From Citrus sinensis (lineage: Eukaryota; Streptophyta; Magnoliopsida; Sapindales; Rutaceae): a stretch of 64,000 nt of DNA. Where the stretch lies: positions 26,181,501 to 26,245,500 of the forward strand of contig NC_068560.1 of NCBI RefSeq assembly GCF_022201045.2, read 5' to 3'. A model generated the notes under the pieces. It saw only the letters and a program-made list of their open reading frames with translations. It did no database searches and was not told the DNA's origin. How positions within the stretch are numbered: position 1 is the stretch's first letter; each line of letters opens with the position of its first letter. The translations under genes were made by a program, and so were the position numbers. Shown here in pieces: positions 29,488-40,975 of this stretch.

Positions 29488-29706
29488 TTATTTTTTGATA
29501 TTAATCACGAGGTATCCTGGGGAGGGCCCCAACTGTGGGAGGCACCTTTAAGCCCGTACCACAACCCAGACTAGAAGTCCCCGCTCGAACCGGGAGGCAC
29601 AGGTTCTCCCAATAAAGGCGACTTCCCTGCGACTCGAACTGGGAAGCAAACCCAGTCAAGACACTTAAGGGGACTCCATTGCCAGTGGAGCCAACACTTT
29701 ATTGGT
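29488..29706 (-). mobile_element. tRNA-derived SINE, 219 bp, with exact 16-bp target duplication
   Basis: On minus, the body starts CCAATAAAGTGTTGGCTCCA (box A-like TTGGCTCCACTGG) and includes box B-like GGTTCGAGCGG / AGTTCGAGTCGC. It ends in an A-rich tail (caaaaaataa). It is bracketed by identical 16-bp copies of tggaggcatcttttat at 29472-29487 and 29707-29722. This is the hallmark of LINE-driven retroposition. The perfect duplication suggests a fairly recent insertion. Confidence 0.85.
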
Positions 29707-29722
29707 TGGAGGCATCTTTTAT

Positions 29723-30707
29723 GAAAGTTCTTTAGTACACTATTAGTCAAACGTTCTTTTCATGGGTATGGTCAACAACTTCATCCTAAATTGTTTTTTT
29801 CTTATCATTTTCTACTTCTTCTAGTTTTTTCTATCTCAGATTCCATGAGTATGTCACTTCAGAAGAGTCCCTCTCCAGCCCTTTTTCAATGGAAAATGTG
29901 ATCAATTGTTCAATTCAGCCTGACCCACAAGCTCTGCTGACCGTGTGATCGAATATCCCATTCATCATGAGACCAAGTCAAACACTAAATTAATTAGCCT
30001 CTCCATGTCATCAAATCATATTTATCAAAAAAGTTGTCAACAAAACACCAAGCGCCTCTAATTGGGAACCCCGTGCACTAACCTATAACCTATACTTGCC
30101 CAAACAGAGAAAATGGAAATCTAAAAGTGATGGGATTTTTATTAATTCATTAATGGGAGATAATAGACACTTTCAAAAGATACCCTATTTATTTAAAACT
30201 TCTAAATTTAACTATCATTAACTAATTTACTTATCATCATAAATTTTAAAATACATCAAAAATAGTAAAATTAACTAAATAATGTATATATGATATGTGT
30301 AATTTGATTTAATATAATCATCACTTACACAATAATTTTCTAAAATAAATACACGCATATCATAATAATTTTTACTTATTGTGTGACTCATAAATTACCT
30401 TTCATGTATTCTAAAAATTTTACTCCCGACACGGGCAAACACAATTTGATCTGTTTGTTGCTCTCATATCCCCAGAAATTATACTTAATTCCTCCATTTT
30501 ATCTCCAAACTATGTGAGAGACACCTCACCCATAAAACCCCTGAAGCCTCTCTTGTTATGGCACGCATATGCAGCTAGCAGCATATGTATAGCCTGCTGG
30601 AACAATGTCAGTTTAGAGTGCAGACTTACAGTGCATGCATGCACACAAATTCACAAATTAAATCTTGTCCATATTGCTTCGGCATCCACGTGAACATGCT
30701 TATTCAT
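29723..30707. other. Intergenic, 3' side of the FAF gene
   Basis: AT-rich, with no gene recognised. The last roughly 200 bases probably hold the FAF 3' UTR. Confidence 0.45.
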
Positions 30708-31601
30708 TCATCTTGTTGGCACACAATGCTGGCGCCACACGTGCAGGTGGCTATGATGATGACGGCTCATATTTTGATGATGATGATAATCATGCTGACC
30801 CATCATCTCATTACACCTCCTAAACCCCTGTAACCTCCATTCCCCAACTCTTCCTTCTTCCTCTTTTTCATCTTCCCCTTCTAGGGTTTCTTCATCTTGC
30901 AGTTCTTCTTCTAGGCTTTCTTCTTCTTCTTCAACTTCATCACCTTCTCTAACGAGATGCAATCTCAGCCGTCCACCTTCACGGGAAGCGCGTAGAATCT
31001 CCGGCCTGTCAATCCTAACCTCAGTTAACTCTAGCCTCCCATCAGTCCTCACAGACCGGAGATAGAAACTAGGCTGACCGTTCCTGTTTAAAGACGAAAG
31101 CGGCGGAGGAAATTTCTTCGCCTCCTTCCTCTCACCACCAACCCCCCTACCATGACGGTAATCTTTTCTCCATCTGGCCTTACTCGAAGACTGATTAGAC
31201 ATCTCCTCCATCTGATGATCGTCGGCTGTCCTTTCATCAGAGCTCTCAAACCCCAGACTCTCAGTGCACGACATGAGCCCGTCGACGCCTCCGCCCATAT
31301 AATCAATGAAACCTATGGCCCCAGGGTCTTTCTTGGAAAACACAGATGGTGAACAAAAGAGAGGGCTTCTTGTTGTTGTTGTTGTTGCCGGCGGTGGGGA
31401 GGGCAAGAGCTTGGAAAACACGGATGATTCAATGACGTTATAAGAGCTAGTGGGTCTACAGGCATCATCACCGGCGCCGGGGTGTTTATTGCACGAAGAA
31501 GAAAAGTTGCTGTTGTAGTTGCTGTGGTAGTTGCTGTCGTCATCCATTGTGTTTGTTAAGCCGACGAATGAGTGAACACTCTTTTTACACAGACTCGTCA
31601 T
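30708..31601 (-). CDS. FANTASTIC FOUR (FAF)-domain protein, 297 aa
   Basis: Intronless gene on minus. The FAF domain (about 163-217) reads KFPPPLSSLNRNGQPSFYLR, then RTDGRLELTEVRI, then REGGRLRLHLV, the plant-specific PF11250 signature. It is followed by an acidic Glu-rich stretch (221-249), also usual in FAF proteins, and a His-rich tail (270-292, with about ten His). FAF proteins of Arabidopsis limit shoot meristem size through the WUSCHEL-CLAVATA circuit; the molecular activity is not settled. I chose MTSLCKKSVHSF at 31601 rather than the ATG at 31682, because the extra residues (CLCVCVYIHTHIY) are the translation of a TG/TA microsatellite. The N-terminal half is Ser- and Asn-rich, probably disordered. 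The gene is whole. Confidence 0.92.
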   Translation of the reverse strand: MTSLCKKSVHSFVGLTNTMDDDSNYHSNYNSNFSSSCNKHPGAGDDACRPTSSYNVIESSVFSKLLPSPPPATTTTTRSPLFCSPSVFSKKDPGAIGFIDYMGGGVDGLMSCTESLGFESSDERTADDHQMEEMSNQSSSKARWRKDYRHGRGVGGERKEAKKFPPPLSSLNRNGQPSFYLRSVRTDGRLELTEVRIDRPEILRASREGGRLRLHLVREGDEVEEEEESLEEELQDEETLEGEDEKEEEGRVGEWRLQGFRRCNEMMGQHDYHHHQNMSRHHHSHLHVWRQHCVPTR

Positions 31602-34600
31602 TACGTTGATTTGGGGATGAAATAAAGACAGAAATGGAACATATATATGTGTGTGTATATATACACACACACACAAACACAAAAGAAAATGAGGAGATTA
31701 AATATTGAAACTTTTGGGAAAGGGAGAGAAAGGGATGAGGGTATTAATAATATCCTCACGCCAAAGATAGAGGAGACAAATGGCGAAGCGAGTGCCAACG
31801 TGAACGCCTGAGCTGGAGTGATAGATTAGATCCCAATCGAGGAAACGGTGCTTGGTCCCACCAATTATGGCCTAAAACTTCGCTTCATTATCTGTCCATT
31901 TTACATTAATATTTACTAAATATGTATATGTATATGGTTCTTTGATTTATCATTTTATCTACCTGTTTTTCTTTTTTAGTTCTTTTTTTTTTTCCCTGTT
32001 GTTGGGTGAGTCAATAAGGAAATTTAAAGATGAGTGCTTTGAAGTGAGTGATAGATATATATCACAGGTAGGTAGCTAGCTGAATTTTAGTTTCTTTTGA
32101 GGCTGGCGTGCAGTTGCATGGCATCACATGAGTTGGCATGCGCATGGTTGTAATTACCATATATAATAAATTGTGTCGTCATTCGTTTCAATTGTGTATA
32201 TATGGTTCATAATTTTGATAATAAGAAGGTTACGCGTGTGAATTTTAATCTCGTATATTAGTTTGTAAAATATTGCTAATGTATCATGTACACAAAATTT
32301 GTTTTTAATGGGTACATGATTACTCATTTGGAGTTCAAAGTTTTCTTCTGGAATTATTATTATGTGGCTGTCGACAAGTCTATGTGGATTTCAGCTAGAA
32401 TTGACTGACTAGCTATAACCAAGCCGCATATGGAGAATTTAGTTGCAATCATTGGGGTTCAATTAATGACAATTTAATTGCAATAATTGGGGTTCATTTT
32501 ATAATTAATTTATTATAATACTTCTACAAAACGATAATGCCAATGAATTGAGTAGCTAATTTGAGTACTCAAATGAAGGTAGATGATTGGAGCTCAAATT
32601 AAACTATTCCATATCTTTCCATTGGTCAGTGTAAAGTGCAGCAATTAATTCATTGGTAGAGAGGCATGGACACGAACTGAAGATGAAGAATGAAACAAGA
32701 TTGCATATAGAAAAGACAAAAAGAGAAGAGAGGAAACATCATATTCTTTGCAAGTTGCTAAGGAAAATGTCATCTTCCTCAAAATGGGCAAAGTAGGCAT
32801 CCGGTGCATTGAAGGGTGCATGCCAGAGCTGAGGCTAAAAGTCGGGTAAGATTTTGTGACGCATATTGGCTGGCGGCGGCCTGCATGGACCAGCTATCAA
32901 TATTATAAATGGATTTTGCCAGCTGCTGCTTTTAGATTCTATATCGTACACGGTACACCATAAAATATTGTAACTTGAAAGGTATAGAGCAAGCTAGATT
33001 GTATAAGCTGGTAAGTTTGAAATTAAGGTGAAGCTTTTAAATAAAATGAAAAAAAACAATTATAGAAATGACTTAAAATTAGTGTCAATTACTTAAAATT
33101 ATTGTCAATTTATAACCAAAGATCATTTTAGATAATGTCTCTAATTAATACAATGTCGATATATGTTATTGATCATAACGGGAGGAGAAAAATTAAGATC
33201 GGGGTGCCACAATGCCAGCAGAATATTAAAAAAAAATTGGAATTTTTATACGAAGTCCACTAATTTCCTCCCTATACCCTCTTTTTATTTAAGAATCTTA
33301 GTATCTAGATAACTTTTTGCAAAACTACTTAATTAACTTTCCCTTTTGAGTTTCATAAATTCTCATCAGATAATTCTTTTAGTTACAAACAATGGTATTA
33401 CTAACTAGGAGGAACAGAACCTACAATTTAAAAATAAACATCAATAAATTTTTATTAGCTATGAAAGTTATTGGATTCCAATAAATTAATTTTTATCAAA
33501 CTTTTTGCCAATGAATATCAAGAAAAAAATTCTTATATATAAAAAGCATGAAATAAAAAACAAAATGTACTAAGAAAAGCTAGAAAAAAGAATTCAAAAG
33601 AGAGTGAAACTAAGTATTCAGTTTATTAAATGTGAAAATAGAGACAAAAAGATATTAGTTAAGGGTAATTTTGAGATTGTAAATTTTAAATCTTTAATAA
33701 TGAGTATAGAGAGGAATTTACTGGATTCAAATAGTCCCATTCTCATGCAAAATATGAAAAGTTAGTGTCAAAAGTCAATATTAACTCTTGCATACTTTAA
33801 TCTATAACTTAGCCCCGTAGTCATTTACTCAGAACTCTACCCTGGCAAAATCATATTTTAACTACCGACTGTCTTGGCTATTTTGTAAATTTTCTTTAAT
33901 TACATATATATATATATATATATACTCAGAAGGATGGTGACTCCTGTTAGTTGCTTCAATCGTCCAAGAGAACGGGTCAAATGATTTGATTTTAGCTGAC
34001 GTAAAATGGATATTCTGGGGCAAATTGAACCAAAACAATAGATCAAAAGGAGAATCTTTATACACACACACACACACAAATGTGGACCAAAGGTGGTATA
34101 TGACTATAACAAAGCCCACGTATGCTAGCTATTTTCAATCACAAACACCAAGTAAATTATTTTATTTGTATTTTTTTCAGTTGTGGTGACGATAGAGCAG
34201 AGCTTGGTGGTCATCTCTTCATCACATTTTGAGTGAACACAAAACTTTATGATCGCGATGCAACGTGCATGCATGCATGCATGGTCCTGTGATTACTCAA
34301 CATCAATCAGTATCATGATAAAGAAAGACTAATATTATTGCTTTTCTTGAAAACGTTGTTTCACTTCGATACAAAAGTAAATTTTCTGCTTTTCTGACGC
34401 AAAATTTGACGATCCGAAATAATTAAGTGTGTGTTGGTATCAATATATATATGCGGAGGCTAGGGTTGATGTATTTTCTTTATTTTCATCTATATCTTTA
34501 ATTATGAGTTAAATATATTATGGAGACTGAATTCTTGTCCTTTCACAGAATAAAAAGAGTAGGTTTCATGAATAAGTGTTCTGAGTCTTGGGTAGTTCAA

Positions 34601-35509
34601 TGGATAAAACACTCTACATAATGCAGAAGAAAATAAGAATAAATAAAAACTGTTAAATACGATGATTTAGAGTTCTTTTTTTATTTATGTATGTTATACA
34701 ATGGTCTTGATTACGACCACATTTAATTGATTTAGATCTTTTTGGTTGGCATCATTATATAATCTCTAGGATCTTTAATTAATTACCTGATACCTATCAG
34801 GATCTTCCTAACTAAATCCTTATTGTATTGAAAATTTAAGATTTGAATCGGATTATATAAAGATGAGAGGGGTTTGGAGTTGGTCGTTGAGTTTATTTTG
34901 TATAACAATATTGGATAAAAAAAAATCTATGTGAAATATTAACTTTCAAAGTCATTTGACCAATAATGGAGTGCTTGTGATGTTAAAAATCTTGCCGACA
35001 AGCTTTGGAAGGTTCGTCCGGAAGAATTTTCCAAGAAAGTGTGCTCAATGGGTGATGGATATGATCCATTATTAGTAGTTGTGGAGTCAATGTCTTGATG
35101 GTGATGAAGATCACATCGTTGGTGGGAGCCCTTGATGTTGCATACAATTACCACCCACATATATCTTATCTTCAAGAAAAAAAATATGAAAAATTATTAG
35201 CCACGTGGAAGGAGGGCATTTGTTCACGTGTAAAAATTAGTAATTTGTCTTGTACGTCTCTCTTAACGAGGACGATACAATTGGAACTTAATATGCATAG
35301 ATTTTTATATTTGAAGATCATTGGGGAAACTGTAAGTTGGCATTGTTACATTATTTGTATTTTGTAGACAGCATTTCATTGATTGAGGAACATTTTAATT
35401 GGAAAAATTCATACGTGCTAGTCATTTTACATCATTCGTACGGTCATCGAATTAAAATATATTACTTTTTTTTTAATTTTCCTTAAAAAAATAAATTTAC
35501 ATAAGATAT
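31602..35509. other. Long intergenic region upstream of FAF
   Basis: The first part holds the FAF promoter, with a (TG)n/(TA)n/(CA)n microsatellite at about 31639-31681, just upstream of the start codon. Other short repeats are (TA)n at about 33904-33925, (AC)n at 34061-34078 and gcatgcatgcatgcatg at about 34267-34282. Large AT-rich tracts carry no gene that I can recognise. A frame near 34985-35096 has a protein-like look but no start, splice sites or family match. Confidence 0.5.
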
Positions 35510-35895
35510 AATGACCAAGTTCTTTTTTTTTTTTTTTTTGGAAAAGAAAGTACGGCTTTCATTGCTCAACGAGAGAACAAGTACACAACTTCTGCTGGAA
35601 ATTCATCCAGCCATACAAAAGAGTCTACCTTCCAGAGAGCTAATTTGGCTAATGAGTGAGCTAGAGAATTACAATTCCTGTAAACATGTTGAGCTTTGAA
35701 ATTCTGGAAACTCCTCTTGGCCTCCAGAATGTCGAAGATCACCCAACAAAAGTCCATTAAAGTGCTACTCTTACTGTTGATAAGTTTAGTCACTCCTTTG
35801 GAATCAGACTCTAGAATAACTGAGACCGCCCCTGCCTTAAGGGCAACTTGCAAGTCCTTTAAACATATATCATAAGAATGACATGTCATTTACAT
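35510..35895 (-). mobile_element. LINE 3' end with RNase H-like domain and poly(A)
   Basis: Minus-strand frame 35566-35889 matches the C-terminal RVT_3/RNase H segment of plant L1 ORF2 (DLQVALKAGAVSVILESDSK, later HVYRNCNSLAHSLAKLAL). About 20 T at 35521-35540 on plus form the poly(A) tail of the minus-strand copy. It is 5'-truncated as most LINE copies are, and this short piece is almost stop-free, so it may be younger than the LINE at 2.3-4.3 kb. Confidence 0.75.
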
Positions 35896-36185
35896 GAAGT
35901 CTATATTTACAGTTGATACATGATACACTAATATTAAAAGACTTTTTAACCATCAACTTCATCACTAGGATCAAGAGCAACATTACATATCCTAAAATTT
36001 TTATTCTCAAAAATCTATCTCAAATGATATGATATTTATCAATTGGTTAGTAGAATAATACAATTAATTCATTTAAATACTGTAAAAGACTACCCACCAC
36101 TCAATTAATAACACGTATTTAGAATGAAATTTGAGATAAAAATTTTGGGATATTTATCACTACTCTCAGAACAAGTACTTAGCCC

Positions 36186-36854
36186 TCAAGCGCCTGTCGA
36201 GTGTGGAACTTTCTTACTTTCTGGGCTTGGGCGTGGGCTGGAACTGGGGGCCATATGAGTATGATCAGCAAATCCAAACCCTCTCCTATCGGTGGGGAAA
36301 AGCATGAATAGGAAGCTTGCAAAACCCCCAACAAGTATTGGCAAATGCATCAACAGTACATTTGTATTAGGCCCCGGATGTGGGAAAAAACAACGTCGCG
36401 CATCAGAGTTAGTTGTTGCAAACACCAAGAACACAAGCAAAGATGTAAATGCATGCACAAAATCAATCCATCGGATTTTATACGTGTCCAAATATACCCT
36501 CTCCTTCTCCTTGACCCCATATTCAATATCATTGTCTGCTTTCTCGCCCTCGTCCTCGTAGTCCTTTTTGTTGAAGATGTGTAGGCCATCGATAGTGGCT
36601 ATACCATAGTAGAGCTTGCCTTTGCTGTAGTAGCTATCAGTGAATGAGGAGAGAAAGCAAACAATTGAGCAGCCCGCAAGGGCAACTATAGAGAGGTACT
36701 TGTGTGCCGCCAGGCATGTGCCATTGTTTGACAATGAAGGCATCAGTGCTTGGTATGCAAGAACTGTGCCCGTTGGTAAAAGATTGGCTAGATTTGCTGC
36801 TGACGGACAATTTAGCTTGGCAACAGCTTTTGGCTTATCTAGACTTTGAGCCAT
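36186..36854 (-). CDS. DMP / DUF679 membrane protein, 222 aa (DMP10-like by position)
   Basis: Intronless, as DMP genes usually are. The N-terminal 20 residues are cytosolic. Four membrane spans follow at about 22-41, 53-73, 129-148 and 166-187, with a charged loop (95-125, Asp- and Glu-rich) between spans 2 and 3. DUF679 marks include LPTGTVLAYQALMPSL, CFLSSFTDSY, KIRWIDFVHAFTSLLVFL and the tail RRGFGFADH. DMP proteins sit in ER, vacuole or plasma membrane. Some act in gamete fusion (DMP8 and DMP9) and others in senescence; which role applies here is unknown. The Arabidopsis gene between GSH2 and SFP2 is, as I recall, DMP10, which fits this position. The Ser/Pro-rich C-terminus is likely flexible. 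The gene is whole. Confidence 0.93.
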   Translation of the reverse strand: MAQSLDKPKAVAKLNCPSAANLANLLPTGTVLAYQALMPSLSNNGTCLAAHKYLSIVALAGCSIVCFLSSFTDSYYSKGKLYYGIATIDGLHIFNKKDYEDEGEKADNDIEYGVKEKERVYLDTYKIRWIDFVHAFTSLLVFLVFATTNSDARRCFFPHPGPNTNVLLMHLPILVGGFASFLFMLFPTDRRGFGFADHTHMAPSSSPRPSPESKKVPHSTGA

Positions 36855-37620
36855 GGGGTAGAAATATTATAGTATGCTAGTTTCTTAAGAATTTGCTTGC
36901 TTAGTATGGTTTGTTAATTGGGCAGAAGTTATATATAAGCAAGCGAGGTGATGCCCCATTAAGATATTGCATAGTAAGTGGCGAATATGATCGCTTGATG
37001 TGAGAAGAAGCGACGGAGAATCCAATTAGTGCCTAATTAATCTGTTAGCCTCAAGAAATTATATATGGAACCAACATGTGGTTTACATATTCCATATATT
37101 ACAAACTTTCTTTACGCATTTAACTTCATCTCTCTGATGATAATCAGACATTTTATGTTCTTTCTAACCTTGGGTAGCAGTCAATCTTTTTCATGCTTTT
37201 TATATGCAATTATCTTTTACCCTCCAGTGGCTCAGATGAAAATAGAATAATTTTTAGTTTCAGCATTTATACTTTCAAATGATTCATCTGGATAGAAATA
37301 AAAGAGAACCCGAAAAGCAATTAATTAAGTGGAAGAACCTAAAGAACACTAAAGTGAATGGAACTTATTCATCAGAATCATTTGAACATAGCTGAACCTA
37401 AAATCAATCATATCATCTTTATAGCACTAAGAGCAGGGAAATGTCTACATTATTGTTTGCAATAAACTGTTACAATTTCCTTAAATTTCCTTTCAGATAA
37501 TAATTCCTAGTCCTCTTGACTTTGAACTATTCAAATATTACAATAAGACCGTTCTTAATATATCATTACGACGTAGAATAAAACAAACAAGAAAACTGAA
37601 CCATGAGAAATCCATCTTCG
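36855..37620. other. Intergenic: DMP promoter and ERD6-like gene 1 3' side
   Basis: The DMP leader should lie in the first 100 bases; tatataagc at about 36932 (minus: gcttatata) may be its TATA box. No other gene is seen. Confidence 0.45.
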
Positions 37621-40600
37621 TCAAGAAAATGGATTCATAGATGCTTGTATTTCTTCCAGTGTTCGCCCTTTGGTCTCTGGTACTAGCTTTGCTACGAACA
37701 GAACAGTTAAGCCGCAAATGGCTGAGAATGCAAAGAATGTTCCTGGTGAATTACAAGAGAGAAAATGAAAGAAAGATATCAGAATATGACAGTGTATGGT
37801 TCGTGTATCATATGATAAACTCAAGAAAACGAGAGGAATTGAACCAAAGTACTACCTGTGGAGCTCCATTTCATTAGAAAATTGAAAGTGAAAGAGATAA
37901 TCCAAGACCCTAACCAGCTAACCAATGTTACAAGGCTTCCAGCTGAACCTTTCATGTTTATAGGGAATACCTGAAGTGGTAAAATTAATGAATTCAGTTG
38001 AGTTACCTGTCTTAGTCGCATATTATAGATATTTCATTTTGAACACCATCAATCAAAATATGCAGAGTTAAATCTTTAATGTACCTCTGACATTATAACC
38101 CAGGGTATTCCTCCCATGCCTAATGAGAATGATCCTGTGTATACCTAATCACATGTTCGAAAATATGAACAAAGATATTATTTCAGCTACCAATCTGCAA
38201 AATCTATAACTTAAAGCAATACTTTTGGATAGCACGTAATCAATCCGATGAGGGTCAGAGCAAATGGTCTTAAGTTTTGAGAAGTCAGAGAAAAGCCTTC
38301 CTTGTATTCATTTTTATTTTCGTACATAGCAAGAGGAAAATAATATATAATTTTTTTTTTCCAAGCAAATATTCATTACCAGCACTCCAACTAGTGCTAG
38401 AAAAGGAGTTGCCTTTATCCACTGTTGAAGGTCCTGTAAAGGAGAAAGTTTGTATATTCTCAATGGAGATTTAAGAATGGGGAAACGGGAAAGAACGATC
38501 CGACAGATAATTAAACTTTAGTTTAGAACCTGGAAGAGAAATGACAAAGCGGCAAGGAGGCAACCCAAACATGTTCCAGCTGCAGACACCTGGAAGCATT
38601 AGCAGACTTCAGCATCCGCCATTAGTACAACTACATCCAAACATGGAACATATTCTTTTGCTTCTTACCAACAGAAGTGGCCGTCGTCCAGATTTATCCA
38701 TTAAAAGTACTCCCAACAGTGTCATTGGAATCTGCAGAAGCCAATTTCCAATGCTTTAGAAAAGCCTCTACCAGATTCCAAAAATTTAATTACAGCTAAG
38801 AGTCAATTACCTGAATAACAACCATTGCGATCATCCCAATACTACCAGAAAACCCTGTCATACAGTCAGAGATTCGAGCATTCATTTTCTCTCATTCCTT
38901 TTTATATCCCATTGACTGTACGAAGTATTCATAATTGGGCCTTCACTTACCAGCTGATATGAATATGGAACTTGCATAAAATGCAATTCCATTGACCCCT
39001 CCAAATTGTTGCAATACCATCAAGCCAACACCAACCTTAAAAGAATTTTAAATGCTTCAAAAAATAAAACAATTTATACAATAATTTGTCCAAAGGAAAA
39101 TTGCCTCAGCTAGATTGATTTTAAGAAGCTCACAATGAGGGAATGTGCGTATTTCCTCTGGAACAACTCAAGAATGCCACCTTCAGAAAGCCTCTCAAGG
39201 GTTTCTGTGTACTCCTATAAAATGAAGCAAAGCCACTCAGTTGTGGTTCTTACTCCTACCAGATGAATCAAATATTTCATATAAAATTAAGAAATTACTC
39301 TAATCTCGGCTGCTTCTTCAGAAATATCAGCATCTGCCCCCCTAAGGCGCTGCAGGGCGGCTTCAGATTCTATTCCTTTACCAGTCTTTGCCTGCAAATA
39401 ATTCATAAACCGTTGATGTTAATGTAAACCCCAAATTTAAAGAACCTATAAAATAATGCATGCGACTCACCAGCCATCTTGGTGATTCTGGGATGAAGCA
39501 TAGACCTATAAGCTGTACTAGACATGGAATAGTTCCTGAAATCAAAATAAAAGGATTCCCTTGTTACAGACACCCCTCAAATTACAATTCAACACCATAG
39601 GAACAGACGAAATTACCAATCAGAGCTAAGATCCGCCAGTTCAGAAAAGCTCCAATGAGATATGTCATTGACACGCCAATACATATCATCAACTGCAAGA
39701 GCAAAGATTAGATATTTAAGGATGCAATGATAATGGCTTGAACATTTTATAGAGATTAGTTCACCTGATGGACTGTTGTAAATCCTCCTCGAAGATTTTT
39801 GGGTGTGATTTCAGCTATATATACAGGTACCTGTGTGTGAGAATTAGAATAATCTTTTATCTGCTTCCTCAGCGAGTAACTGAACTTGAATTGCAATGCT
39901 CTGAAAAAATTACCACGTAAGAAAGGAGACCCATCCCATATCCCACCAACAGCCTTCCGAGATCTAGCCACCAAGCAGCCTTTCACAAACACTGAACTTT
40001 CAACATTGTGAACAATTGAGATTTAAGTATGAGAAGATAAGCAAAAGAAATCTTTGAAACATATACCTTTGAGAATACAATTATAACCCATCCAATGATG
40101 CAAACTATGTCTGAGAAGCCCATTGTCTGCTTCCACAAGGCACAAGGCAACCAAAAGATAAAAAAACAGACATTTGAAAGTAAATCAGAATGGAAACTCA
40201 ACAACATGGCCGGATACAACAATGGATTAGTAAGAAATACTTACACCTCTTCGGCCAATGTAATCCGCTATTTTCCCACTCATTATTGCACCTATCATAG
40301 CTCCGATCGTCAATATTGAACCGAAAAGTGAATACTGCAGATGAACGAGAAGAGAAAACTTATAAAGGGCATCCACAATGCGAAGAAACAAAGAGAAGCA
40401 AAACGGTATGTGTCAACTTATACTGAGCAAATACAGAGCAAAATTCATAATTTATATGCCTACCTCCGCGACAGAAAGACCAAGATCATTGGTTATTCCA
40501 GACTGAGCAGGTGATGAATACCCAATCTACAAACCAATCACAAAATTTTAGTCAATCCCAGAATTCAGACGACCAAGCAGATTCTGATCCTACATTTTCA

Positions 40601-40975
40601 ACTCAAGAAAGAAACAAAAGGTTTGCTGTTTATTCAATTAGTTTCTACTCACTATCAGACTAAAAAAGTTGCTACTCCCCTTATAATTCTCAGACTTATT
40701 ACATTCTTGAACATTCTCAATTACATTAGAGAGATACACAATTCATGCATCAAATACATTATATTAATAAATTTTGTGACTGGGTACTGTAGAATCAAGA
40801 GCGTACTACTTACAGCAGAACCAAAAACATAGGAACCACAGACAGCAACGAAAGTGCTGAGCACAACAGCACTTGTGGCAGAAGCACTTCCACTTCCACT
40901 CTCACCGCCACTACTGCCACCACCATGTACCTGAGACTTCTCCTTAAGCAAAGAGCTCGATAACCCTTCTTCCAT
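37621..40975 (-). CDS. ERD6-like monosaccharide transporter (gene 1), 474 aa
   Basis: MFS sugar:H+ transporter, probably exporting sugars from the vacuole. Eighteen exons on minus: 40814-40975, 40464-40526, 40245-40334, 40067-40126, 39914-39979, 39765-39830, 39617-39692, 39471-39535, 39299-39391, 39134-39214, 38951-39035, 38811-38854, 38669-38731, 38530-38589, 38380-38433, 38085-38144, 37856-37970, 37621-37742. All are GT-AG and join in frame. Marks are GRR after span 2 ([11 protein letters not shown]), [21 protein letters not shown] before the central loop, FGRR-type SGRRPLLL, and the final [12 protein letters not shown]. Twelve spans are expected. The N-tail [13 protein letters not shown] holds LSSSLL, the LxxxLL pattern reported to send Arabidopsis ESL1 to the vacuole membrane. 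It is head-to-head with gene 2, 2.1 kb away. Confidence 0.95.

Noticed and set aside
31152-31543. Frames overlapping the FAF gene on both strands
   Set aside because: Shadows of a real FAF coding sequence with a recognised domain.
31602-31798. N-terminal extension or separate ORF upstream of FAF
   Set aside because: Consists of microsatellite-derived residues; family members start near MTSLCKK-like sequence.
34588-34625. tRNA-like phrase gggtagttcaatggataaaac
   Set aside because: Resembles a box A, but no cloverleaf, anticodon arm or box B follows.
34985-35096. Protein-like stretch (LADKLWKVRPEEFSKK...)
   Set aside because: No start, no splice sites, no recognised family; possibly a relic but not supportable.
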